The translations under genes and the position numbers were made by a program. From the NCBI GenBank assembly GCA_944325895.1, contig CALVCA010000012.1, positions 1 to 44,851 on the forward strand: 44,851 nucleotides of DNA, given 5' to 3'. Each line of letters opens with the position of its first letter. Position 1 is the first letter of the stretch. The notes beneath the pieces are model-generated. The model saw only the letters and a program-made list of their open reading frames with translations, made no database searches and was not told where the DNA came from. The stretch comes from Candidatus Gastranaerophilales bacterium (lineage in GTDB: Bacteria; Cyanobacteriota; Vampirovibrionia; Gastranaerophilales; Gastranaerophilaceae). Below are positions 1 to 7,705 of the stretch, piece by piece.

Positions 1-831
1 AACGCTTGATGTAAATCCCGGATTGGAATCAAGTTTCAGACTGTATTCAATAATATGTTTCTCGTTTTCGCCTGTTATTCCGCTTCTTAAAACAAATCCG
101 CCGTGCGGTATGCCGCTGTGATTTTTCTTTAATTCTTCTTCTGTTATAAAGTGAACAGTTGTGTCATAATCAGAAAAATAATTCGGCATAGTGACTATTT
201 CGTGTTCAACCTGTTTCGGGTCAGCACCGGGTTCCAACACAACATAACACTCTCTTGTATGTTTTTCTCGGGTTGTAAGTGTCGGGTTTTCTCCGTTTCT
301 GACTGCCTGAACGGCTTTTTCAACAGGAACGGTATATTGTTTTGCATCTTTAACACCCTTAATGCGTCTTATTGCATCCGAATGTCCCTGACTTACTCCT
401 CTGCCCCAAAATGTATAGTCTTTCCCTTCGGGTAGTATGGCATTTGCATACATTCTGTTTAGTGAAAATAACCCCGGATCCCAGCCTACTGAAATTATTG
501 CAACTTTTCCGCCTTCTTTTGCGGATTTATCTACGTTATTGTAATGTTCCGGAATTTTAGCGTGTGTGTCAAAACTGTCAATGCAGTTAAACATTTTAGC
601 ATATTTCGGTGTCTGTTCCGGCAAATCCGTTGCACTTCCGCCGCATAATATCAGTACATCTATTTTGTCTTGCCATTTTTCTATTTCGTTTATACTGTAT
701 ACGTTTTTTTCATCTATACTTGCAGGATTTCTCCGTGTAAATATCGCAGCAAGCTCCATATCAGGGTTTTGCCGTATTGAATTTACAACACCTCTGCCTA
801 AATTTCCGTAACCTAAAATTCCGATTTTCAT
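1..831 (-). CDS. ddh: meso-diaminopimelate D-dehydrogenase, 3' end cut by window edge
   Basis: The reverse strand from the ATG at 829-831 stays open to the window edge, giving 277 codons with no stop. The protein begins MKIGILGYGNLGRGVVNSIR, a Rossmann GxGxxGxG dinucleotide site, and continues with VSWGWDPG-like and GRGVSQGHSDAIRRI segments typical of the NADPH-dependent enzyme that makes meso-diaminopimelate from tetrahydrodipicolinate in one step for lysine and peptidoglycan. The usual family length is near 325 residues, so about 50 C-terminal residues lie outside. An AGAGGT ribosome site precedes the start. No partner gene is visible on this side. The identity is by family recognition; the truncation is only the window boundary. 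Confidence 0.88.
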   Translation of the reverse strand, partial: MKIGILGYGNLGRGVVNSIRQNPDMELAAIFTRRNPASIDEKNVYSINEIEKWQDKIDVLILCGGSATDLPEQTPKYAKMFNCIDSFDTHAKIPEHYNNVDKSAKEGGKVAIISVGWDPGLFSLNRMYANAILPEGKDYTFWGRGVSQGHSDAIRRIKGVKDAKQYTVPVEKAVQAVRNGENPTLTTREKHTRECYVVLEPGADPKQVEHEIVTMPNYFSDYDTTVHFITEEELKKNHSGIPHGGFVLRSGITGENEKHIIEYSLKLDSNPGFTSSV

Positions 832-898
832 AGCTATACCTCTCTTTTTTTTGAATATAGCATAAAAAATCGGTGTTATTCAAAAATATTAAGAAAAA

Positions 899-1117
899 TT
901 ACTCTTCAAGCAATATATTATTCGGATCTTGTGAAAATGCCGCCATTAATCCCAATACGTGTTGTTCTTCGCCTGTAAATTTTGTATTCGGTACATATTT
1001 ATTACTGCTTGAACCGGTAAATACACTGTTAATACTCTCCGCTCCGGCAATATTTGCGGTTTTTTGTACTTCCTTTGTACTTAATATTTTGCCTATATTG
1101 TTTATACCAAAGTTCAT
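899..1117 (-). CDS. small orphan protein, 72 aa
   Basis: A 72-residue protein with no family I recognise. It starts MNFGINNIGKILSTKEVQKT and has a SVFTGSSS segment at residues 31-38 that resembles the short Phe-x-Gly motif seen in other small proteins of this window. There is no signal peptide or membrane segment. An AAAGGA ribosome site lies 7 nt before the ATG, which supports translation and the start. It sits upstream of ddh on the same strand with a 67-bp gap, and is divergent from the SLH gene. The frame on the opposite strand (873-1166) has no good ribosome site and is judged a shadow. Confidence 0.6.
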   Translation of the reverse strand: MNFGINNIGKILSTKEVQKTANIAGAESINSVFTGSSSNKYVPNTKFTGEEQHVLGLMAAFSQDPNNILLEE

Positions 1118-1204
1118 AAATATGTCCTTTCAATTTATATATCGACATTTTTTCCAAATTCTTTAACAAAAAATTTAAAATATTTACATAAACTTTACAA
1201 TTAA

Positions 1205-1233
1205 TTGAAGGAATAATTATTTAAATGTATGAT
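1205..1233 (+). promoter_or_regulatory. promoter of the SLH gene
   Basis: TTGAAG at 1205-1210 and TATGAT at 1228-1233 are separated by exactly 17 bp, a good sigma-70 type promoter. It would give a leader of about 25-30 nt containing the AGGAG ribosome site at 1254-1258. Confidence 0.6.
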
Positions 1234-1265
1234 AAAAAAGTCAGAGGATATATAGGAGTTTTCAA

Positions 1266-2393
1266 ATGAAGAAATTATTATTGTTATGCCTTTTTGCGGT
1301 ATTAACCGTAACGGCGGCAAATGCGTTTCCGGATGTGTCGGATGATTACTGGGCAGCGTCGCAGATTAATCTTTTGGGTGAACAGGGTGTTATAGTCGGC
1401 TATCCCGACGGTACGTTCAAACCTGATGAAAATGTCACAAGAGCTGAATTTGCTTCTATGGCTATAAAGGCTTTGGGGCAGCAAAACACTAAAATTATTC
1501 AGCCTGTTGATTTTTCGGATATAACAAAAGATTTTTGGGCATATGATGCAATACAAAAAGCTTTGTATTTTGATTTAGTTTCAAAGCCTGCAAAAGGTGA
1601 ACCTTTCAGACCTGATGATTCCGTATCAAGGGCTGAATCTTTGACAGTGGCTGTTAATGCATTGACTACGGAAGAAATAAGTGTACAAAAAGCCAGAGAA
1701 GTTCTTTCAAAAAAATATAAAGATACCGTACCTGAATGGTTTGTTATTCCGGCAGGCAAAGCAGAAATTTTAGGAATGATGGTAATTATGCCGGGTAAAG
1801 ACGGAATAGAAGCGGAAAGACCGGCTACAAGAGCTGAGGTTGCGGCTATTCTTTTTAACATGATGGAACAGGCAAAGCTTAATCCGAACGCAAAACTTGC
1901 CGAAGCTATGAGAAAGAAAACCGGTGAAGGTTTTGTTGTAGAAAGTGCATTTGTTCAAGGCAGTGTCGGTACAATCCCCGCCGGTGCGGTGGTTCCTGTT
2001 GAGCTGACTAAATACATCAGTTCTCAAACTTCTGAACCCGGTGATTTATATTTGGCAAGAGCTGCCCAAAATTACGTGACTAAAGACAAGTTTATTCTTG
2101 TCAATGAAGGTGCTACGCTGCAGGGTCAGCTTGTAGATGTCAGACCCGGAAAATGGTTTGTCAGAAACGGTGTCTTAATCTTGGACAATGCCTTAATTAC
2201 TACTAATAACGATCAAACAGTTAAATTCAGCGGTTTGGCTGACGTTAAAAAACACAGAAATTGGTTTATGAAATTCGTCAGATTCTGTTTTAAAGGCGAA
2301 AAATTGGAAGTACCGGCTGAAGGGTTTGTTGATATGCAGCTTTTAAAACCCGTATCAGTTGATTTGACAAACGGATGGATTATTGAAAATTAA
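1266..2393 (+). CDS. exported SLH-domain protein, 375 aa
   Basis: Residues 1-20 form a signal peptide ending TAANA. Three S-layer homology repeats follow: about 21-70 (FPDVSDDYWA, GYPDGTFKPDENVTRAEFA), 82-132 (DFSDITKDFWA, FRPDDSVSRAE) and a weaker one at 151-200 (PATRAEVAAILFNMM). SLH domains usually anchor proteins to pyruvylated cell-wall polymers. Residues 205-375 form a second, mostly beta-rich domain that I do not recognise. It is too short to carry the OprB-like barrel of cyanobacterial SLH porins, so it is more likely a periplasmic or wall-anchoring protein. Strong promoter and AGGAG site upstream. Its stop codon overlaps that of the convergent polymerase gene. Confidence 0.85.
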   Translation: MKKLLLLCLFAVLTVTAANAFPDVSDDYWAASQINLLGEQGVIVGYPDGTFKPDENVTRAEFASMAIKALGQQNTKIIQPVDFSDITKDFWAYDAIQKALYFDLVSKPAKGEPFRPDDSVSRAESLTVAVNALTTEEISVQKAREVLSKKYKDTVPEWFVIPAGKAEILGMMVIMPGKDGIEAERPATRAEVAAILFNMMEQAKLNPNAKLAEAMRKKTGEGFVVESAFVQGSVGTIPAGAVVPVELTKYISSQTSEPGDLYLARAAQNYVTKDKFILVNEGATLQGQLVDVRPGKWFVRNGVLILDNALITTNNDQTVKFSGLADVKKHRNWFMKFVRFCFKGEKLEVPAEGFVDMQLLKPVSVDLTNGWIIEN

Positions 2394-3538
2394 TCTTTTG
2401 TAAATCCTATTTGAATAATGTCTTTGCCGAATTTGCTTTCAAGCCGGTCAAAACATTTTGATAATTTATCAGCTTTGCTCGCGTTGTTATAAAACAGCAC
2501 GAGCTGCTGTTCTTTGTTCGATTTAAGCCCGTCAAAAATTATTCCGCTGCTCCTGTAAATCGTTGACGGATTATATATGTTTTTAAGTAATTCAAATGCA
2601 ATGTCCGAAATTTCCATCTCAAATGATGTCGGTGTTTGCAGAATTTTTTTATCATAATATACCCTGTAATCCTTTGTCCTCAGCATTACACCGATTACAG
2701 AGGCTTTGCAGTCGATTTTCCTCAGTTTACGGCAGGCAGTGTGTATATGATAGTTTAACTGGTTTTTGATAAAATCCAAATCAGATGTGAAAATTCCAAA
2801 TGCACTTGTCTTTTGGATTGATTTCGGAAGCTTTTCTTCATTTTCAACCGGCGAAATTGTTTCTCCCAAAAGTTCGTGTTTCATCTGTACTGCATTTATC
2901 CCGACTGCTTTGTCAAGCCAGCTGTCCGTCTTTTTTACTAAATCCGATACTGACAAAATCCCTGATTTTTTAAACAAAACCGTAAGGTTTTTACCTATCC
3001 CCCAAACTTCTTCGATTTTAGTATTTTCCAGTTCCTTATCAATATCTTCTATTAAATACACGCCGGAATTGCATTTTTTAGCTTTGTCACTGGCGAGTTT
3101 AGCAAGCGTTTTTGAACTCGCTATCCCGATTGAAACAGGTATGTCAAGCCGCTCTTTTATTTGTTCCCGAATATGTTGTGCCAGTTCTTTAAAATCTTTC
3201 TTGTATAATTTCGTCAATCCGGTTAAATCTACAAAAGCTTCATCAACTGAATAAACTTGAACTTTCGGGCTGAATTCCCTTAATAAATTCATAACTTGAG
3301 TTGAAATTTCACCGTACAGGTCGTGATGACAGGAAACATATATTCCGTCAGGAAATTCAGTTTTAGCCAAAAAGTACGGCTGACCCATCCTTATCCCCAT
3401 TTCTTTAGCTTCTTTTGAACGTGAAATTACACATCCGTCTTTGTTTGACAAAACGCAGACAGGTTTGTTTTTTAAATCGGGATTAACCTTCTGTTCACAA
3501 GATACAAAAAAAGAATCACAGTCTACTAATGCTATCAT
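2390..3538 (-). CDS. umuC: UmuC-type Y-family DNA polymerase
   Basis: A 382-aa translesion polymerase. The catalytic acidic residues are visible: D6 and D8 in MIALVDCDSFFVSCEQ, and D99-E100 in YSVDEAFVDL. The palm and thumb motif GIASSKTLAKLASDKAKK follows, then a little-finger domain and a C-terminal segment (YRSSGIIFDGLKSN, DRLESKFGKD) like the UmuC C-terminal domain rather than DinB. UmuC is usually about 420 aa. No umuD-like protease gene is adjacent, so it may act without UmuD or with one encoded elsewhere. The gene overlaps the SLH gene by 4 bp at the 3' ends. There is no clear ribosome site, and the -10 box lies 6 nt before the ATG. Confidence 0.85.
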   Translation of the reverse strand: MIALVDCDSFFVSCEQKVNPDLKNKPVCVLSNKDGCVISRSKEAKEMGIRMGQPYFLAKTEFPDGIYVSCHHDLYGEISTQVMNLLREFSPKVQVYSVDEAFVDLTGLTKLYKKDFKELAQHIREQIKERLDIPVSIGIASSKTLAKLASDKAKKCNSGVYLIEDIDKELENTKIEEVWGIGKNLTVLFKKSGILSVSDLVKKTDSWLDKAVGINAVQMKHELLGETISPVENEEKLPKSIQKTSAFGIFTSDLDFIKNQLNYHIHTACRKLRKIDCKASVIGVMLRTKDYRVYYDKKILQTPTSFEMEISDIAFELLKNIYNPSTIYRSSGIIFDGLKSNKEQQLVLFYNNASKADKLSKCFDRLESKFGKDIIQIGFTKD

Positions 3539-3544
3539 ACCTGA

Positions 3545-3573
3545 ATTATAATATATTTTTTATGGTGAGTAAA
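3545..3573 (-). promoter_or_regulatory. umuC promoter, predicted leaderless
   Basis: On the minus strand TTTACT and TATAAT are separated by 17 bp. TATAAT is followed by six bases (TCAGGT) and then the ATG, so transcription should begin at or next to the start codon. Confidence 0.55.
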
Positions 3574-3646
3574 GGGAATGATTTGAAGGGAATAAGTAGT
3601 AGGTTTTGCATTACCGTCAACATGTCATCCTGAGGTGCTACGCAGC

Positions 3647-3715
3647 GGATTTGTACAAGAGTGAGCGAAGCGACACTCGTCCCAAAAACCACGCTTTTGC
3701 GAGCTGTACAAATCC
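3647..3715. repeat. 69-bp compound inverted repeat
   Basis: GGATTTGTACA at 3647-3657 is the exact reverse complement of TGTACAAATCC at 3705-3715. Smaller hairpins sit inside (GAGTG/CACTC around a GCGAAGCG core, and CGC/GCG around TTTT). It is a self-contained foldable unit within the repeat array. Confidence 0.7.
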
Positions 3716-3872
3716 AAGACACGTAGTCATACCGGATTTTGTATTACCTTCCGTACGTCATCCTGAGGTGCTACGCACGTAGGTACATTAGGGGTTGCAT
3801 AGCCGCCAATACGTCATCCTGAGGCTTTAGCCGAAGGATCTCAATAAAAGCTTGATGAGATTCTTCGCTCAG

Positions 3873-3923
3873 AATGACGATAAAATTTATGCAAAACTGT
3901 CAACAGGTCTACGTGCGTAGCAC
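3873..3923. repeat. 51-bp direct repeat, copy 1
   Basis: A 51-bp unit starting AATGACGATAAAATTTATGC and ending GTCTACGTGCGTAGCAC. It differs from the copy at 4006-4056 by one base (A versus G). Its last part also occurs at about 44815-44833. Confidence 0.85.
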
Positions 3924-4005
3924 CCTGAGGCTTTAGCCGAAGGATCTCATTTAATAATCACATGAGATTCTTCGCTTCGCTCAGAATGACGGGGATTTCT
4001 CTCAA

Positions 4006-4056
4006 AATGACGATAAAATTTATGCAAAACTGTCAGCAGGTCTACGTGCGTAGCAC
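4006..4056. repeat. 51-bp direct repeat, copy 2
   Basis: Second copy of the unit at 3873-3923, one mismatch. The 133-bp spacing of the two copies suggests a local tandem duplication of a larger repeat cassette. Confidence 0.85.
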
Positions 4057-4108
4057 TGTGATTCTTCGCTCAGAATGGCGGGTGACAATAACAGGGGAAT
4101 TAGACAGG

Positions 4109-4136
4109 TTGCCCAATAGTTATCTTTTGCTATAAT
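4109..4136 (+). promoter_or_regulatory. promoter of the DedA gene
   Basis: TTGCCC at 4109-4114, a 16-bp spacer, then TATAAT at 4131-4136 preceded by TGC (extended -10). The short leader contains the AGGAG ribosome site at 4143-4147. Confidence 0.6.
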
Positions 4137-4155
4137 AGTTTCAGGAGAAATTTTT

Positions 4156-4782
4156 ATGGATATAATTAATGCAATTTTAGGTTTTTTAATAAAATTTATT
4201 GAACACGTTATTACAACTATGGGACCGTGGGGAATAAGCCTTTTAATGGCAATCGAATCTTGTAATATACCTTTACCGAGTGAAGCGGTATTGCCTTTTG
4301 CAGGTTATATTGTCAGCAAGGGTGAAATGAATTTTCATGTTGCGGCATTTGCCGGTGCTTTTGGTTGTGTCCTGGGCTCAATCCCTTCTTATTATTTCGG
4401 TTTTTTCGGCGGCAGAAAATTTATTGAAAAATACGGTAAATATTTCCTTATTTCCCACAAAGACCTTGAAGATGCCGATAAATGGGTCGAAAAATACGGT
4501 GACTGGGCTTTTTTTGTCTGCAGGATGCTGCCTGTTGTAAGAACATTTATTTCTCTGCCGGCAGGAATTTTAAGGGCAAGGAAACGGATATTTTTTACTT
4601 TAACTTTTTTAGGTTCTCTTGTGTGGAGTTATGCCCTTGTATATGTCGGATTAAAGATGGGGCAGAATATTGAAGCTTTCAAACACATTTGGCACAAATT
4701 TGATATTGCAATTGTTTTAATTATTGCAGTACTTGGTGCGTTTTATATATATAAACACATCAAGCATCTCAGGGAATCATAG
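4156..4782 (+). CDS. DedA family membrane protein (SNARE-associated domain)
   Basis: A 208-aa integral membrane protein. It shows the DedA hallmarks: the N-terminal ESCNIPLPSEAVLPFAGYI segment (about residues 34-52), the FCRMLPVVRTFISLPAG segment (about 121-137) with the conserved arginines, and hydrophobic helices at 140-165 and 180-198. DedA proteins are half-channel-like membrane proteins; members are proposed to act in undecaprenyl-phosphate or phospholipid transport and envelope homeostasis. The substrate cannot be told from sequence. The start follows an AGGAG site. Its last 14 bp overlap the convergent pdxA2 gene. It is probably monocistronic. Confidence 0.85.
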   Translation: MDIINAILGFLIKFIEHVITTMGPWGISLLMAIESCNIPLPSEAVLPFAGYIVSKGEMNFHVAAFAGAFGCVLGSIPSYYFGFFGGRKFIEKYGKYFLISHKDLEDADKWVEKYGDWAFFVCRMLPVVRTFISLPAGILRARKRIFFTLTFLGSLVWSYALVYVGLKMGQNIEAFKHIWHKFDIAIVLIIAVLGAFYIYKHIKHLRES

Positions 4783-5650
4783 CTTTAATTGCTTCAATCA
4801 TGCCGGTTTCATCGGCGATATTTTTGCCTGCTATATCAAATGCTGTGCCGTGTCCCGGAGAAGTTCTTATGACATCAAGTCCGATTGTCATATTAACCGT
4901 TTTTGCTCCTGCAACGGTTTTTATCGGAATTAGTCCCTGATCGTGGTAATTGGCTATAATGCAGTCATAATCTTTTGCTTTTATAAATAGTGTATCGGCA
5001 GGCAGCGGGTTTGTAATATTTATTCCTTGTTTTTTCAATATATCAACTGCAGGCTGAAGAATTTCTATTTCTTCACGTCCCAAAATCCCGCCTTCGCCTG
5101 CGTGAGGATTAAAACCGCATAATGCAAATCTCGGATTTGGTATCAATAATTTTTCGGTGAAAAATTTTGCAAGATTTAACACTTTTTCAACTACCATATC
5201 ACGTGTTAAATTTATATCTTTTAAGGCACAGTGCCTTGTCAAAAGCAATACCCTGAATTTTCCCGCCGTAAAAAGCATTTCGGCATGCATATTATCGTGA
5301 GCCAAAAATTTTTCTAAAATCTCGGTTTGTCCGTTAAAATTGTAACCGGCAAGATGTAATGCCTTTTTTGCAACCGGTGCTGTCACAATCCCTCTGCCTT
5401 TTAGTTCGCACGCTTTTTTTAACGACCGGTAACAGAATTCACCTGCTTCTTTGCATATTTCACCGGGGGTTACATCCCCGTACGGAATTTCTATTAATTC
5501 ATAGTCCCTTTTTAATTTCCCGTAAAAATCCAAAACTTTTTTATTGGAAATTAAAACTACATCTGACAACTCAAGCTTATTTAAAGCTTTTATTGTGATC
5601 TCAGCCCCTATACCATTCGGGTCGCCTGTTGTAATTATAATTTTATTCAT
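4769..5650 (-). CDS. pdxA2: PdxA2-type 4-phospho-threonate/erythronate dehydrogenase
   Basis: A 293-aa member of the PdxA family. Visible motifs are TTGDPNGIGAEI (7-18), GFNPHAGEGG (179-188), ANYHDQGLIPIK (233-244) and RTSPGHGTAFDIAG (262-275). The three metal-binding histidines of PdxA are present as H140, H183 and H236. The conserved GHTE motif is GQTE at 107-110. The gene follows a DUF1537 kinase with an 8-bp overlap. PdxA2 proteins next to such kinases oxidise and decarboxylate 4-phospho-D-threonate or 4-phospho-D-erythronate to dihydroxyacetone phosphate; this is favoured over vitamin B6 synthesis here. The ATG at 5648-5650 is chosen over one 9 nt upstream because of the coupling and family alignment. 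Confidence 0.82.
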   Translation of the reverse strand: MNKIIITTGDPNGIGAEITIKALNKLELSDVVLISNKKVLDFYGKLKRDYELIEIPYGDVTPGEICKEAGEFCYRSLKKACELKGRGIVTAPVAKKALHLAGYNFNGQTEILEKFLAHDNMHAEMLFTAGKFRVLLLTRHCALKDINLTRDMVVEKVLNLAKFFTEKLLIPNPRFALCGFNPHAGEGGILGREEIEILQPAVDILKKQGINITNPLPADTLFIKAKDYDCIIANYHDQGLIPIKTVAGAKTVNMTIGLDVIRTSPGHGTAFDIAGKNIADETGMIEAIKAMIP

Positions 5651-6941
5651 GATTTTCAAAGTATTTTAATATATCAATTAAAGTGTTAACTCCGCCGAGG
5701 TTACCGGATTTTGTAACTATCCAATGAGCTTCGTGATCCATGCACAGTGCTATTGCCGGTGCTACTTCATCTATTAATTGTAATTGAAATGCTCCTAATT
5801 CGGCACAACATTTATACGAAGTTTCTCCCCCTAAAGAAATTAATATAAATTCCTTCTTCTCTGCAACCTGTCGTACAAGTTCCGATAAAAAGTCCGTTAT
5901 AACACTTGCAAGTTCTGCCTTTGTCAGTTCTGCTCTTAATGATTCATCGGAAAATCCGTCAAAATTCTTGATTAAATTTGACGTATGTACTGCCACAATA
6001 TTCTTATCGCCTAAATTTGATACAATTCTTTGCACCAAATCTTCTTTAACTCCCCCTAAAACAGTTTCCAAATCAAGGCTGATTACAAGCAGATTTTCAT
6101 CAAATTCATCACCTTTTTCCAAACGTTCAATTTGGTTAGCTGTAATTTGGGTTGCACTGCCGGATACAATAAATTTCGGCAATGCCGGAAGGCTTTGTTG
6201 TATATGATTAACCTCAATATCGGGAAACCAAACATTGCTGAATGCTTTTGCCGCTGCCGCCGTCCCTGCCGGTAATATTTTGTATTCCGATTTGTTTATT
6301 GCCAAAACTAATTGCTCAATATCTGTTGTAGAAACTGAGTCTGCTACTATCAATTTTTTACCTGATTTTATTAAATCGTTTATTTCCTTTAATACCGGAC
6401 CTGCACCTTTCATCACTGTCGAAAGCTCTATTGAACCGACTAAATCGTGAAATTCTTCGGGTAATTGCGATTTTAAAAGTGTAGGTATGTGCGACTCAAA
6501 TATCGGAGAATGCGGATCCCTTGCCATTTCGGTTCTTTCTATGGGTACTCCCTTTAAAAGATGATATCCTCCGACGGTTACTCTCCCTTCAGCAGGAAAC
6601 GCAGGTATTACAACAACTGCATCCCAGCCTAAAACCTCCAACACCGCAAGCGTTTCAACTGCTATATGCCCTCTTAATGTTGAATCTATTTTTTTGTAAA
6701 AATAATCCGGCTTTAATTTTTCTTCAAACATCTGTGCCGTCTTTTTTACGTTTATGTAAGCGTCGTGCGGTGTTATATTACGGGTTTCTGTCGAAATTGC
6801 CCAGGTCTGCGTCCCTGCAGTGTTTAACGGCTCTATTTCATCACTTAATAATATCTGTGTGTTTGCTCCTTTAAACTGCAGTGCGGTGTCGTTTGCTCCC
6901 GTTAAGTCGTCCGCTATTATTCCTACAACATTAACTATCAT
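5643..6941 (-). CDS. dtnK: four-carbon acid sugar kinase (DUF1537; DtnK/OtnK type)
   Basis: A 432-aa protein of the DUF1537 family, ATP-dependent kinases acting on D-threonate, D-erythronate and related acid sugars. Motifs: IIADDLTGANDTA (8-20), KKIDSTLRG (83-91), a PAFPAEGR segment near 108, and C-terminal SLGGETSYKC and KSGNLGG loops that bind nucleotide in the family. It is translationally coupled to the upstream SSB-like gene (ATGA overlap at 6938-6941) and to pdxA2 downstream (8 bp). Kinase plus PdxA2 form the two-step route from threonate or erythronate to a triose phosphate. The exact sugar acid is inference. No transporter or dedicated regulator is in the same transcription unit, though an XRE regulator lies upstream. 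Confidence 0.83.
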   Translation of the reverse strand: MIVNVVGIIADDLTGANDTALQFKGANTQILLSDEIEPLNTAGTQTWAISTETRNITPHDAYINVKKTAQMFEEKLKPDYFYKKIDSTLRGHIAVETLAVLEVLGWDAVVVIPAFPAEGRVTVGGYHLLKGVPIERTEMARDPHSPIFESHIPTLLKSQLPEEFHDLVGSIELSTVMKGAGPVLKEINDLIKSGKKLIVADSVSTTDIEQLVLAINKSEYKILPAGTAAAAKAFSNVWFPDIEVNHIQQSLPALPKFIVSGSATQITANQIERLEKGDEFDENLLVISLDLETVLGGVKEDLVQRIVSNLGDKNIVAVHTSNLIKNFDGFSDESLRAELTKAELASVITDFLSELVRQVAEKKEFILISLGGETSYKCCAELGAFQLQLIDEVAPAIALCMDHEAHWIVTKSGNLGGVNTLIDILKYFENHE

Positions 6942-7267
6942 AAAGCGTCTTTTTTAGATCCCAATAACCTTATACTGTTTGCAATTATTAAAAAATTTTC
7001 TTTATCTTCGCCGGTAGCTTTGTCTACCCATTTGTTCTGTGCTATTCTGCCGTCTATTGCTACTTGAATTCCCTTTTTTACGTATTCTCCGGCAAATTCA
7101 GCCTGTTTGTCCCATACATCAATATTAAACCAATCAGCTACTTCAGCTTTGGTCTTGGCATCCCATCTGTTTACCGCTACAGAAAAATTTGCTTTTACTT
7201 TCCCTGATTCAAAATATCTTACTTCGGCATCTCGTCCGACTCTGCCTACTATTACTGCTGTATTCAT
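6938..7267 (-). CDS. short single-stranded DNA-binding protein, SSB-like
   Basis: A 109-aa OB-fold protein of the SSB family (NTAVIVGRVGRDAEVRYFES, VDWF/ADWFNIDVWDKQAEFAGEYV, KGIQVAIDGRIAQNKW). The family normally carries a flexible linker and an acidic DDDIPF-type tail that recruits repair proteins; both are absent, as the protein ends right after the OB fold. It may be an auxiliary SSB or a cyanobacterial-style short form. AGAGGT ribosome site upstream; a TACAAT -10 box lies at about 7290-7295 on the minus strand. It heads an operon with sugar-acid genes, an unexpected context. Confidence 0.8.
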   Translation of the reverse strand: MNTAVIVGRVGRDAEVRYFESGKVKANFSVAVNRWDAKTKAEVADWFNIDVWDKQAEFAGEYVKKGIQVAIDGRIAQNKWVDKATGEDKENFLIIANSIRLLGSKKDAL

Positions 7268-7337
7268 ATTCTACCTCTTTTCATGACTATATTGTACTAT
7301 AAAATTTTGAGGAAGAAATACCAAATGTTAATAAATG

Positions 7338-7559
7338 TTAAACATCCAGCGGTATAAGCTTATCAACGGTAATCCCTAATGCTAAGGCAAGTTTTGCGAT
7401 TACAACCAGTGACGGGCTGTATTTTTCGTGCTCTACACGTGCTAAATATTCAGGCGTGATATCGGCTTTTTCCGCCAATTTCTCTTGTGAATATCTCTTT
7501 CTTGCCCTTTCTGCTCTTAAATTCTCCGCAAAAATTTTAATGATTTTTTCTCTATCCAT
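7338..7559 (-). CDS. XRE-family helix-turn-helix regulator
   Basis: A 73-aa protein consisting of one Cro/C1-type DNA-binding domain. The helix-turn-helix covers about residues 22-50 (YSQEKLAEKADITPEYLARV), followed by SPSLVVIAKLALALGI, the usual fourth and fifth helices. No sensor domain. It lies upstream of the ssb-dtnK-pdxA2 set with a 70-bp gap and is divergent from thrS, so it could regulate itself, the sugar-acid genes or thrS; this is inference. A weak AGGG ribosome site precedes the start, with several TATAAT-like boxes in the AT-rich upstream DNA. Confidence 0.82.
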   Translation of the reverse strand: MDREKIIKIFAENLRAERARKRYSQEKLAEKADITPEYLARVEHEKYSPSLVVIAKLALALGITVDKLIPLDV

Positions 7560-7660
7560 AATGTTTACCCTGTTCTTTTTTTATATTACCTTATTTTTTT
7601 TTATATTATAATGATTTATAATTATATCAATATGATTTAAAAATCAATTAGTCTTCTCGG

Positions 7661-7689
7661 TTAAACTTTTTTCGTGACTGTGTTAAAAT
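7661..7689 (+). promoter_or_regulatory. thrS promoter with extended -10
   Basis: TTAAAC at 7661-7666, a 17-bp spacer, TAAAAT at 7684-7689 preceded by TGT (extended -10). The predicted transcript starts near 7696 and has a leader of about 46 nt. Confidence 0.6.
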
Positions 7690-7705
7690 AAAATTGTAGT
7701 AGTTT

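Larger units (their letters stand above)
3590..4085. repeat. array of dispersed intergenic repeats
   Basis: No plausible gene lies between 3574 and 4108. The stretch is a mosaic of repeats: GTCATCCTGAGGTGCTACGC at 3624 and 3757; a related GTCATCCTGAGG unit at 3813 and part of it at 3924; and the complementary-type unit GAGATTCTTCGCTCAGAATG at 3857 and, in variant form, 3964. The GTCATCCTGAGG and CAGAATGAC units are imperfect inverted copies, so each pair can fold into a long hairpin (for example 3813-3843 with 3856-3878). Parts recur at 30940-31030 and 44727-44851. This looks like a REP/MITE-like family. No transposase is encoded. Confidence 0.85.

Noticed and set aside
151-811. Plus-strand open frames at the window start
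   Set aside because: They lie antisense to ddh, which has full family motifs; their translations are Cys/Phe-rich with no family and no ribosome site.
1499-1861. 120-aa minus-strand frame
   Set aside because: Shadow of the SLH gene, no ribosome site.
2766-3254. 162-aa plus-strand frame
   Set aside because: Antisense to the UmuC-type polymerase; Ser/Phe-rich shadow translation.
3590-4085. CRISPR array
   Set aside because: The repeats are not regularly spaced, vary in length and orientation, and no cas gene is present.
5359-6874. Several plus-strand frames of 71-117 aa
   Set aside because: Antisense to pdxA2 and dtnK, whose motifs are continuous.
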